Notes: a model not told the origin generated them from the letters alone. Counted from the first letter of the stretch, positions 1-5,502 are shown. The stretch is 5,670 nucleotides of DNA from an uncultured Pseudanabaenaceae cyanobacterium (GCA_938015405.1 CALLPZ010000252.1:1-5670), one strand, 5' to 3'. Numbers and translations are program-made.

Positions 1-534
1 ATCAATCAACGTCCCACGACAGAAATGGCGGGTGGTCTGTGGGATTTTGCCCAAGGCTACAGCCAACTCCGCCAGGGCAATCTAGAGGCTGCTCAGCAAT
101 TGCTTTTGCAACTCAAGGCCAATGCAGAGTCAGCCCAATCAGTCTTCCGCCAAAGCCCAGTCAAAGATTTACTAGTAATTGTGGGAGGCATTTTAGAAGG
201 GGAGAATAAACAGCAGCAGGGTGATCTGGAGGGTGCGATCGCAGCTCAAACCCAGGCTATTCAGTTGGAAGATCAACTTGTCTATGACGAGCCGGAGCAA
301 CTGCCCTTTTCCGCTCGCCACTGGCTGGGAGCAACTCTCTTGGCAGCAGAACGCTACAGCGAAGCAGAGGAAGTCTATCGAGAGGCGTTGCGCGATCATC
401 CTCGCAATGGCTGGTCACTCACGGGGCTAAAGCAAGCTTTACAGGGTCAGGGTCAGCCATCAACAGATGCTGAGCAAGCGTTTGCCCAAAGCTGGGCTAG
501 GGCTGATATTTCCATCCAAGCTTCCCGTCTCTAA
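1..534 (+). CDS. TPR-repeat protein, C-terminal part (5' end outside window)
   Basis: The reading frame is open from base 1, so this is the last 177 residues of a longer protein. The first ATG, at 25, is probably internal. The sequence is helical and TPR-like. Helix pairs around residues 13-44 and 105-138 show the usual small and aromatic TPR positions (for example GNLEAA, and RYSEAEEVYREAL followed by P). A YDEP motif at 95-98 and an NGWSL motif at 136-140 match the C-terminal part of a TPR family common in bacteria, including cyanobacteria, as I recall it. TPR domains mediate protein-protein contacts; no catalytic residues are visible in this part and the partner is unknown. The gene converges with the GTPase gene, leaving only 33 bases between the stops and no strong terminator. 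Confidence is high that this is coding and fairly high for the TPR assignment; the specific function is unknown. Confidence 0.85.
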   Translation: MNQRPTTEMAGGLWDFAQGYSQLRQGNLEAAQQLLLQLKANAESAQSVFRQSPVKDLLVIVGGILEGENKQQQGDLEGAIAAQTQAIQLEDQLVYDEPEQLPFSARHWLGATLLAAERYSEAEEVYREALRDHPRNGWSLTGLKQALQGQGQPSTDAEQAFAQSWARADISIQASRL

Positions 535-567
535 AACCCAGTCCACCACCACAATTGTCAGCTTGAC

Positions 568-2079
568 CTAATTCGCCTGGGAGACAGGTTCAGTCAGCGG
601 CTCTTGCTTCAGCTTATTCAAAGCCTGCTTGGCAAAGCTCTGCAACACTGGGCTTTGCCGACTGGCCTGGAATGCCTTTTGCACCATTTGCTTCAGCTGT
701 TCCATGGACTGCGACTCAGGCAATTCTCCCGTCACTTCCAGCACTTCAAAATATTTCATCAAGCTGCTACCCACCGTCCGCGTGAGGTAAGCGGCACTAG
801 CCCCTTGAATCAAGCCCCCAGCCACATAGGTTGCGCCATTGGTTTTCAGGGCAATGCCCAGCATTTTGCTCGACACCTCCACGAGCCCCAGCTTAATCAA
901 CATCTCCGCTAGGGTCGTCGCCATCGTCTTGGCATGGTCCGTAGACAGGGGCTGACGATAAATCTTCGAGAGGTCAAGAATCAGCTGACTATTGACTGCC
1001 CCGGTCGCCAATAAATCCAGGGTTGGCACTGGATTAATAAAGGCCGCTCCCGCCGCAACCCACTGGTATTGGTCAATCACCTTGTTAGCCCGCTGGCGAC
1101 GCAGTTGATTGAGCAGAGCCTTCGCTTCCTCTGCCAAGGCATTGGCGCTGTGGCAAACCGTAGCCCAAATCAACTCCTGGGCAGGCTCCGCAATAATCAG
1201 TTGGTCCAAACGATCCAGGAGCAGAGATAGCGTAGGTTCGGGTCTAGTCAGAGATTGGCCTTGAGCCTCTCCTGCTGCATCTTGGGTCAGCAAACGCATG
1301 GGGGCAGGCTGAGCCGCGATCGCCACCACATCCCCAGTGGGTAAAACATCTCGCAAATTCTTGCGAACCTGGGATAGTACAGCAGCCTGTTGCACAGGCA
1401 AGTGCTGATCTTGCTTATTCACCACCACAATCAAGCGTGCCACCCGCTCCTTGAGCCAGGCAATGCAACGCCGCTCCGTATCCGTGACATCCCCAGCCGT
1501 GACAAAGAGCAATAGGTCTGCCGCTAAAACCGACTGGGGCACGGCCCAATCGGCTGCTGTGGTGATATCGGTTGTGTCACCATCTGAGGTCAACGCTGTG
1601 GCAAACAGCTGGGGCGTATCCATAAAGCTGATTTTCGTGACGCCCTTAGGTCGCCACTGCTGAGCCAAAACATTAGCCAGGGTCGTCTTACCCACTGCTT
1701 GGCCACCCAGCATGGCAAAGCGCAGCTCCTGGCGATCTAGATCCCTAGTGAGTTGATTCAGGCGAGCTTGCAGCCCTCCCAGAGCCTGGGTTTCCTGGGA
1801 AGTGGTCTCAGCTTCAAGCTGACTGAGCGTTTCCCGAGTTTGGGCGATCGCCCCTTCCACCATGGCTCGATCAATTTGGGGCAGCTGAATCTCCGGCACC
1901 CGTTCAATCTCCCCCGCAGAGCGCTGCTTGAGCCACCAAGCTCCCACCAGCAATGCCCCCATGCCCGTTAAGCCAAAGCCGCCATCCATCCCCGTGCCAC
2001 TTAGACTCTCCAAAAGCCAAAGGCCCGTGGCTAGGCCGACACCACCGATCAGAATTGGTCGCTTAAGTTGAGAGGCCAT
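568..2079 (-). CDS. Membrane-anchored P-loop GTPase with DUF697 domain
   Basis: The protein has 503 residues from the ATG at 2079. Two hydrophobic, probably membrane-spanning stretches lie at about 7-26 and 34-50. A predicted coiled coil follows at about 70-120, then an Era-like GTPase domain. The P-loop GGQAVGKTT is at 125-133 and the G4 motif NKQD at 221-224. The expected G3 motif (DxxG) reads DTPQ at 154-157, so its glycine is missing. The C-terminal half (about 330-450) fits the DUF697 / YcjF-like domain, with FINPVPTLDLL at 347-357. The longest ORF begins with TTG at 2133, 18 codons upstream; I prefer the ATG because it puts a basic MASQLKR in front of the first hydrophobic segment. Neither start has a clear ribosome binding site. 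Proteins of this architecture are thought to be membrane-associated GTPases of unknown role. The gene is divergent from the small gene at 2425 and monocistronic in this window. Confidence 0.85.
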   Translation of the reverse strand: MASQLKRPILIGGVGLATGLWLLESLSGTGMDGGFGLTGMGALLVGAWWLKQRSAGEIERVPEIQLPQIDRAMVEGAIAQTRETLSQLEAETTSQETQALGGLQARLNQLTRDLDRQELRFAMLGGQAVGKTTLANVLAQQWRPKGVTKISFMDTPQLFATALTSDGDTTDITTAADWAVPQSVLAADLLLFVTAGDVTDTERRCIAWLKERVARLIVVVNKQDQHLPVQQAAVLSQVRKNLRDVLPTGDVVAIAAQPAPMRLLTQDAAGEAQGQSLTRPEPTLSLLLDRLDQLIIAEPAQELIWATVCHSANALAEEAKALLNQLRRQRANKVIDQYQWVAAGAAFINPVPTLDLLATGAVNSQLILDLSKIYRQPLSTDHAKTMATTLAEMLIKLGLVEVSSKMLGIALKTNGATYVAGGLIQGASAAYLTRTVGSSLMKYFEVLEVTGELPESQSMEQLKQMVQKAFQASRQSPVLQSFAKQALNKLKQEPLTEPVSQAN

Positions 2080-2161
2080 GGTGTGTCGGGTAAGGGCTAT
2101 CGCAAGGGAAAGGTCCGAGTCAATCCAGTGCAAACCAGACTGATATCAGCATCGGAAGCAA

Positions 2162-2167
2162 ATTTTA
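2162..2167 (-). promoter_or_regulatory. Candidate -10 box for the GTPase gene
   Basis: The minus strand reads TAAAAT here, five of six matches to TATAAT. It lies about 80 bases upstream of the ATG at 2079 and only about 28 bases upstream of the alternative TTG at 2133, so it does not settle the start. There is no recognisable -35 box at 16-18 bases. It sits at the edge of the TAAGGAT/ATCCTTA inverted repeat, which could be an operator. Confidence 0.3.
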
Positions 2168-2293
2168 AGGATCGCGTAATATTCCTATCCTTATTCTAAT
2201 TGGCCAACCTAGCGCGACTCAAGCGGGATTTCAGCCCTCAGACCTTCGGGTTATCCCCCCTCTAAATTTAAGTGACATGGCCAAAATCCAGAC

Positions 2294-2332
2294 TCGCGGA
2301 GCCTACCTCCCAAGATGCAATCACCTCCGCGA
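2294..2332. repeat. 8-base inverted repeat, GC-rich
   Basis: TCGCGGAG at 2294-2301 is perfectly complementary to CTCCGCGA at 2325-2332, with 23 bases between. The right arm overlaps the HIP1 octamer. No T-run follows on either strand, so it does not look like a terminator. A repeat of this size can arise by chance in a region this long. Confidence 0.35.
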
Positions 2333-2336
2333 TCGC
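2329..2336. repeat. HIP1 octamer GCGATCGC (intergenic copy)
   Basis: This is the only intergenic copy of the palindrome GCGATCGC in the window. Five further copies lie inside genes at 235-242, 1316-1323, 1844-1851, 2693-2700 and 4335-4342. Random sequence of this length would be expected to hold about 0.1 copy. HIP1 abundance is a known signature of many cyanobacterial genomes. Confidence 0.9.
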
Positions 2337-2390
2337 CAGACTGTCCATTTGTCTTAAGGTTTGGAGGCGTAGATCGGAGCAATGACTTTT

Positions 2391-2396
2391 TAAAAT
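2391..2396 (+). promoter_or_regulatory. Candidate -10 box for the gene at 2425
   Basis: TAAAAT overlaps the first two bases of the upstream ATG at 2395. If it is the -10 box, transcription would begin near 2403. The ATG at 2395 would then be untranscribed, and the ATG at 2425 would have a leader of about 20 bases. No clear -35 hexamer is present. Confidence 0.35.
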
Positions 2397-2424
2397 GGAG
2401 AGATTGCGCCGAGATCTACTTCCC

Positions 2425-2772
2425 ATGTCCCAACTCACGCTAAACCTGGCCGAGGGCTCCGTGGCCTTCGACTGTACCGAATCCGATGCTCGTGCCCTCC
2501 AAGCCGCTCTTCACGAACTGATGGGACGGCTCAAGGCCCTAGCCGCCAAGCCTGCTGGAGCTGGCGGAGGTAGACCTGCTCCTTTGCCCTCTCTCGACTA
2601 CAAGCACCCCGGCGATCTACGCGTCGAAGTGTTTTGTAACCCCAACATTTGGCCCACACCCTATGCAGCCAAGGTTCTGCTGACGCTGAAGAGCGATCGC
2701 ATGCGCCTCAGCACCGAAACCGACCTCAGCCGAATGCTAGAAGATCTGGGCCAATATTTAGACCAATACTAA
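2425..2772 (+). CDS. Small conserved-looking protein of unknown function
   Basis: The product is a 115-residue soluble protein with no signal peptide or membrane segment. The N-terminal part (about 1-40) reads as a beta strand pair followed by an amphipathic helix, ending in an Ala/Gly/Pro-rich linker (about 40-55). The C-terminal part (about 64-112) has the most distinctive sequence: VEVFCNPNIWPTPYAAKVLL, then DRMRLSTETDLSRMLEDL. This resembles a cyanobacterial conserved hypothetical protein as I recall it, but I cannot give a family name or function. The ORF could begin 10 codons earlier at 2395, with MERLRRDLLP. I prefer 2425 because a TAAAAT box overlaps the earlier ATG and because MSQLTLNL is a natural start. 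Neither start has a good ribosome binding site. It has its own downstream hairpin, so it is probably transcribed alone. Confidence 0.8.
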   Translation: MSQLTLNLAEGSVAFDCTESDARALQAALHELMGRLKALAAKPAGAGGGRPAPLPSLDYKHPGDLRVEVFCNPNIWPTPYAAKVLLTLKSDRMRLSTETDLSRMLEDLGQYLDQY

Positions 2773-2819
2773 AGTCCAGTCTCGAAGCAGCCCGAAACAG
2801 CCTTTCCCATCAGTCGGTC

Positions 2820-2851
2820 AAAAGGTAGGACGAAGTCTGGTCTTACCTTTT
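2820..2851 (+). terminator. Hairpin terminator after the gene at 2425
   Basis: A 12-base stem pairs 2820-2831 (AAAAGGTAGGAC) with 2840-2851 (GTCTTACCTTTT), including one G-U wobble, around an 8-base loop. The A-run and T-run form the base of the stem, as in many intrinsic terminators, but no further T-run follows, so it may be a weak one. It lies 48 bases after the stop codon. Confidence 0.6.
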
Positions 2852-2879
2852 AGGAATACCGATGACGAAATCCTTGCGC

Positions 2880-2885
2880 TAAAAT
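2880..2885 (+). promoter_or_regulatory. Candidate -10 box for the phasin-like gene
   Basis: TAAAAT lies 7 bases before the ATG at 2893 and 37 before the ATG at 2923. A transcript starting near 2892 would be leaderless for the first ATG but would give the second a leader of about 30 bases, supporting the downstream start. No clear -35 element is present. Confidence 0.4.
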
Positions 2886-2922
2886 CGGGCTGATGTCCAT
2901 CCTCCTCCAGAGAGTCGAACCC

Positions 2923-3294
2923 ATGAGTTCAGATCCAATCACTCAAACCTTGCAAAAGGGCTTTCGCATGGCCATCGGTGCAGGGGCTTCCTTTGTGGAG
3001 AGCGTGCAAGACGCTCAAAAATGGGATGAGAACATGCAGCGTCTCACCACCGACTTTGAATCCCTCTCCCAAGAATGGGAACAGAAGGGCGAAGTCACGG
3101 AGCAGGAAGCTCGCAGTGCGGTGGATGCCTGGGTTTCCCAACAGGGCTTCAATCAACCTTCCAACGGCCCCACCACAGTGAACACCACTGCCACAACCGC
3201 AGCACCTGATGTCGCCGAGGACCTCAAAGACCTGACCAATCAGGTCTCCTCCCTAAGGGCAGAATTGGAAGCCTTGAAAAATCAAGAGTCCTAG
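2923..3294 (+). CDS. Phasin-like small helical protein with C-terminal coiled coil
   Basis: The product is a 123-residue acidic protein. Residues 1-76 are predicted helical: an amphipathic stretch rich in Gly and Ala (GFRMAIGAGASF, 13-24), then a charged helix, then EVTEQEARSAVDAWVSQQ (57-74). A low-complexity linker rich in Thr, Pro and Asn (77-95) follows. The last 25 residues have a heptad pattern typical of a coiled coil (LKDLTNQVSSLRAELEALK, 101-119). This layout resembles the small phasin-like (PhaF/COG3937-type) proteins of cyanobacteria, which are thought to form oligomers or coat granules; the match is by general pattern only. The longest ORF starts at 2893. I chose the ATG at 2923 because of the TAAAAT box at 2880 and a weak purine-rich site AGAGAG at 2909-2914, 8 bases upstream. 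No polyhydroxyalkanoate gene lies nearby, so a granule role is not supported by context. Confidence 0.75.
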   Translation: MSSDPITQTLQKGFRMAIGAGASFVESVQDAQKWDENMQRLTTDFESLSQEWEQKGEVTEQEARSAVDAWVSQQGFNQPSNGPTTVNTTATTAAPDVAEDLKDLTNQVSSLRAELEALKNQES

Positions 3295-3334
3295 ACCACT
3301 GCGCTGTTGAAGCGCATTCCAAGGTTAGAACTTC

Positions 3335-3382
3335 CATCGAGGGAGAAAGGAACCCAGCTCCTTCCTCCCTCGATGTCGTTTT
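3335..3382 (+). terminator. Strong intrinsic terminator after the phasin-like gene
   Basis: A 17-base stem pairs 3335-3351 with 3359-3375 (outer part CATCGAGGGAG with CTCCCTCGATG), with a single A-C mismatch and a 7-base loop. The tail TCGTTTT (3376-3382) follows on the plus strand. It lies 40 bases after the stop at 3294 and separates this gene from gshA. A small 6-base hairpin (TGCGCT/AGCGCA, 3300-3316) precedes it. Confidence 0.8.
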
Positions 3383-3697
3383 AAACCCAGCCATCTCTTG
3401 AAAGCACCTCTGGGCAACCCATCAGGACAGCATAGATCCCGTCCAAACTAGAAGCTCAAGAGATAAATCTTTGCTCATAAACGACTCAGTCAAAACATAT
3501 TTCTCTGCTTTATTTTGGCTAAAAGCCCTCAGAGGCGGCATCCTGGGGGAGGATAAGAAGCGGGGAGGGTAGAGAAAACCGACCGGATAACCGGGCAAAC
3601 TGGAGACAAGCATCCTATTAAATTGGAGCTGGCTCCCTTGGATCGAGCCATTCCCCAGCGACTGCCAATCCATATTTCATCAGAGAGGATCAACGCG
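3383..3697 (+). promoter_or_regulatory. Long upstream region of gshA without a gene
   Basis: About 315 bases lie between the terminator and the gshA start. I see no tRNA, small protein gene or recognised riboswitch. Visible structure includes an inverted repeat ATCTCTTGA (3393-3401) with TCAAGAGAT (3456-3464), and an AT-rich patch at about 3490-3525 that could contain a promoter. A hairpin ATCCT/AGGAT (3540-3554) has a GGGGG loop inside a G-rich tract (3545-3569), and a CCGGATAACCGG motif lies further on. No -35/-10 pair is convincing, so the transcription start is unknown. It could lie far upstream and give gshA a long leader. Confidence 0.45.
3683..3689 (+). promoter_or_regulatory. Ribosome binding site that decides the gshA start
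   Basis: GAGAGGA ends 8 bases before the GTG at 3698, which is ideal Shine-Dalgarno spacing. No such site precedes the upstream in-frame TTG at 3623. This supports the GTG as the true start. Confidence 0.75.
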
Positions 3698-4840
3698 GTG
3701 TTACTGACTAAAGGCTTTGAAATCGAGCTCTACACCGGCACCCCAGAAGGCAAGATCGTTGGCCTCTCTGACCGCATTTCCCAAGATCTAGAAGGCTTTG
3801 TCCGGGAGCCCGATAGTCGCAACGTGGAATACATCACAGACCCTCGCCGGGGCTATGAGCCCATGCTCTGTGATTTGTTGGAACCCCGTCGTCGCCTACG
3901 CAACTATCTTCAAACCCTAGGTGACTATACGCTTCACCCCGGCAGCACTCTCTCCCTGGGCGACAGCAGCACCTTCCACCGCTCAGCACCCGAGAACCCT
4001 TACCACGACTACATTGAGCAGACCTACGGTACCAATGTCGTCACGGCCAGTGTCCATATAAATGTCGGCATTGAGGATCCCGAGAAGCTCATGCAGGCCT
4101 GTCGCTTAATTCGCGTCGAGGCTCCCCTCTTCTTAGCCCTCAGTGCAGCTTCCCCCTTCCTAGATGGCAAGCCCACGGGCTACCACTCCAGCCGCTGGCA
4201 GGTGTTCCCCCAAACGCCGAAGCATGTGCCACTCTTTGCCAGCCACATCGACCATATCCGCTGGGTGGAACGTCAGCTTGAGCTAGGCACCATGCAAAGC
4301 GTGCGTCACCTCTGGACATCTGTTAGGCCCAATGGCGATCGCCGCCCCTATGACCTCAATCGCCTGGAACTGCGAATTTGCGATCTGGTCACCAACCCCA
4401 TTGAACTGCTCGCCATCATGGCCTTGCTAGAAGCTCGCATCCAGCAAATGCTGACCCAACCCAACCTGGATCCCCTGACAGCTAGCCGCTTTACCCCAGA
4501 TGAGCTCCTAGAAATTACTGCCCAAAACGAAGCAGCAGTGGCACAAGACAGCCTTGATGCCAAGCTCACCCATTGGCAAGATGGCCGCAGCCTGACTGCC
4601 AAAGAATGGGTTCAGGACCTCTACGATCGCCTCTGGCCCCTCGCCAAAGCGCAAGGCTTTAACTGCTTCCTCTCCCCACTGCAAGAAACCCTCACCCAAG
4701 GCAACACTGCCCAACGCTGGTTAGCTCAACATCGCCAAGGCATGAGCTGTGAAGCGATTCTCCAAGATGCGATCGTGGAGATGCATCAACAGGAAGCCGA
4801 GCTTGCTGACAAAATCTGTCAGTCCGTCGCTCTCGGTTAG
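3698..4840 (+). CDS. gshA: Glutamate-cysteine ligase, cyanobacterial type
   Basis: This enzyme joins L-glutamate and L-cysteine using ATP to form gamma-glutamylcysteine (EC 6.3.2.2), the first step of glutathione synthesis, in the cytoplasm. From the GTG start the protein has 380 residues, about the usual length of the cyanobacterial family within the GCS2 superfamily. It opens with MLLTKGFEIELYTGTPEG, which matches the family's N-terminus as I know it. Other typical blocks are NVEYITDP (42-49), LHPGSTLSLGD (79-89), SVHINVG (118-124), a stretch ending SPFLDG (152-157), SVRPNGDRRPY (208-218) and RLELRICDL (222-230). These contain the conserved acidic, His and Arg residues expected of an ATP- and metal-dependent active site. 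The longest ORF starts with TTG at 3623 and would add 25 residues not expected in the family. Glutathione synthetase (gshB) is not in this window. The gene stands alone and converges on the peroxiredoxin gene. Confidence 0.95.
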   Translation: MLLTKGFEIELYTGTPEGKIVGLSDRISQDLEGFVREPDSRNVEYITDPRRGYEPMLCDLLEPRRRLRNYLQTLGDYTLHPGSTLSLGDSSTFHRSAPENPYHDYIEQTYGTNVVTASVHINVGIEDPEKLMQACRLIRVEAPLFLALSAASPFLDGKPTGYHSSRWQVFPQTPKHVPLFASHIDHIRWVERQLELGTMQSVRHLWTSVRPNGDRRPYDLNRLELRICDLVTNPIELLAIMALLEARIQQMLTQPNLDPLTASRFTPDELLEITAQNEAAVAQDSLDAKLTHWQDGRSLTAKEWVQDLYDRLWPLAKAQGFNCFLSPLQETLTQGNTAQRWLAQHRQGMSCEAILQDAIVEMHQQEAELADKICQSVALG

Positions 4841-4878
4841 ATAGACCTTCAGCCAAACGGTTGCCAAGCTGACAAACA

Positions 4879-4916
4879 AAAGCCCCGACTTCTCAATCGT
4901 GAGAAGCCGGGGCTTT
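4879..4916. terminator. Bidirectional terminator shared by gshA and the peroxiredoxin gene
   Basis: A 17-base stem pairs 4879-4895 with 4900-4916 around the loop ATCG. It has one imperfect pair, an A-C mismatch in plus-strand RNA that becomes a G-U wobble in minus-strand RNA. AAAGCCCC and GGGGCTTT form the stem base, so each strand ends in a T-run. On the minus strand the T-run continues as TTTTGTTTG, making it the stronger terminator for the peroxiredoxin transcript. It lies 38 bases after the gshA stop and 28 bases beyond the peroxiredoxin stop. Confidence 0.9.
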
Positions 4917-4944
4917 CTACATTCCCAAGAACCACTCGCTGGCT

Positions 4945-5502
4945 TTAGGCGACCTGAAGCTCATCCAGCTTTTCTAAGACCTCTTGACTGTGTATCGCGG
5001 GTCGCACCGCCAGAAACACATGTTGCAAGATCCCCTCGGGATCGATCAGAAAGCTGTGACGCATCGAGAAAGGCGCTAACCAAGACCCATAGGCCTTACT
5101 GACAGCACCATCAACATCGGCCAACAGCGGGAACTCTAGGCCTTCAGCATCGCAGAACTCAGCGTGGCTATCGACGTCATCCACACTCACACCCAAGATT
5201 TGAGCATTGCGCTCACCATACTGCGCAAAATCCTTTTTGAATCGCTGAGCTTCCAGGGTGCAGCCCGATGTGAAATCCTTGGGATAGAAATAGAGCACCA
5301 CCCAACTTCCGCGATAATCCGCCAAGGTAATCTCGCCATTCCCCGTATTCGTAGGCAGGGCAAAATCAGGAGCGGGTTCACCCACCACAGGAAGGGTCCC
5401 CCCCATGGCATGGGCTGGTAGGGGAGAAGTTGTAGCCCCTAACAAGGTGACCCCAGGAACAACGCCCGCAAGGGTCAGCAAAAAAGAACGGCGATTTAAC
5501 AT
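4945..5502 (-). CDS. Exported peroxiredoxin Q (BCP family) with twin-arginine-type signal
   Basis: This thiol peroxidase reduces hydrogen peroxide and organic hydroperoxides, probably using thioredoxin. The protein has 185 residues. The N-terminus MLNRRSFLL carries a twin-arginine-like motif, then a hydrophobic stretch (about 8-23), then AHA at 30-32 as a likely cleavage site. The mature protein would lie in the thylakoid lumen or periplasm. The thioredoxin-fold domain starts with GEPAPDFALP (41-50). The peroxidatic cysteine is C81 in YPKDFTSGC, with T78 two places before SGC, and R148 in SMRHSFLIDPEG is the probable active-site Arg. The usual resolving cysteine five residues after C81 is replaced by Q86. 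C117, at +36, is the only other cysteine, a spacing known from the alpha-3 type of PrxQ such as the Xylella enzyme. The start ATG is preceded by CCCCCC rather than a ribosome binding site, but the signal peptide supports it. It converges with gshA. Confidence 0.93.
   Translation of the reverse strand: MLNRRSFLLTLAGVVPGVTLLGATTSPLPAHAMGGTLPVVGEPAPDFALPTNTGNGEITLADYRGSWVVLYFYPKDFTSGCTLEAQRFKKDFAQYGERNAQILGVSVDDVDSHAEFCDAEGLEFPLLADVDGAVSKAYGSWLAPFSMRHSFLIDPEGILQHVFLAVRPAIHSQEVLEKLDELQVA

Larger units (their letters stand above)
2135..2342 (+). repeat. Three direct copies of CCAGACT in the divergent region
   Basis: The heptamer CCAGACT occurs at 2135-2141, 2288-2294 and 2336-2342; the first and third extend to CCAGACTG. 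The last two flank the TCGCGGAG/CTCCGCGA inverted repeat. An inverted copy (AGTCTGG) lies at 2834-2840, inside the hairpin downstream of the next gene. The copies could be protein-binding sites or chance. Confidence 0.4.
2080..2424. other. Divergent intergenic region
   Basis: This 345-base stretch separates the GTPase gene (leftward) and the small gene at 2425 (rightward). I see no RNA gene or credible ORF in it. It holds one TAAAAT candidate -10 box for each direction, three CCAGACT heptamers, and a HIP1 octamer. It also holds two inverted repeats: TAAGGAT (2166-2172) with ATCCTTA (2187-2193), and TCGCGGAG (2294-2301) with CTCCGCGA (2325-2332). No good -35 hexamer lies at the standard distance from either -10 candidate. 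Confidence 0.6.

Noticed and set aside
541..567. Terminator between the convergent TPR and GTPase genes
   Set aside because: Only a 4-base GTCA/TGAC hairpin is visible, with no T-run, which is too weak to call.
604..912. 102-codon plus-strand ORF inside the GTPase gene
   Set aside because: It is antisense to a well-supported coding region, and its His/Leu/Gln-rich product looks like a frame shadow.
2288..2342. Possible miniature transposable element (inverted repeat flanked by CCAGACT direct repeats)
   Set aside because: The inverted repeat does not abut the right-hand direct repeat symmetrically, and a third CCAGACT copy elsewhere argues against a target-site duplication.
3422..3673. 83-codon minus-strand ORF upstream of gshA
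   Set aside because: It spans the gshA upstream region, has no recognisable domain, and its composition looks like translated non-coding sequence.
4348..4602. Minus-strand ORF inside gshA, rich in Ser and Arg
   Set aside because: It is fully antisense to conserved gshA sequence and has the typical composition of a shadow frame.
5164..5421. Plus-strand ORF inside the peroxiredoxin gene
   Set aside because: It is antisense to a clearly recognisable enzyme and has no family features of its own.
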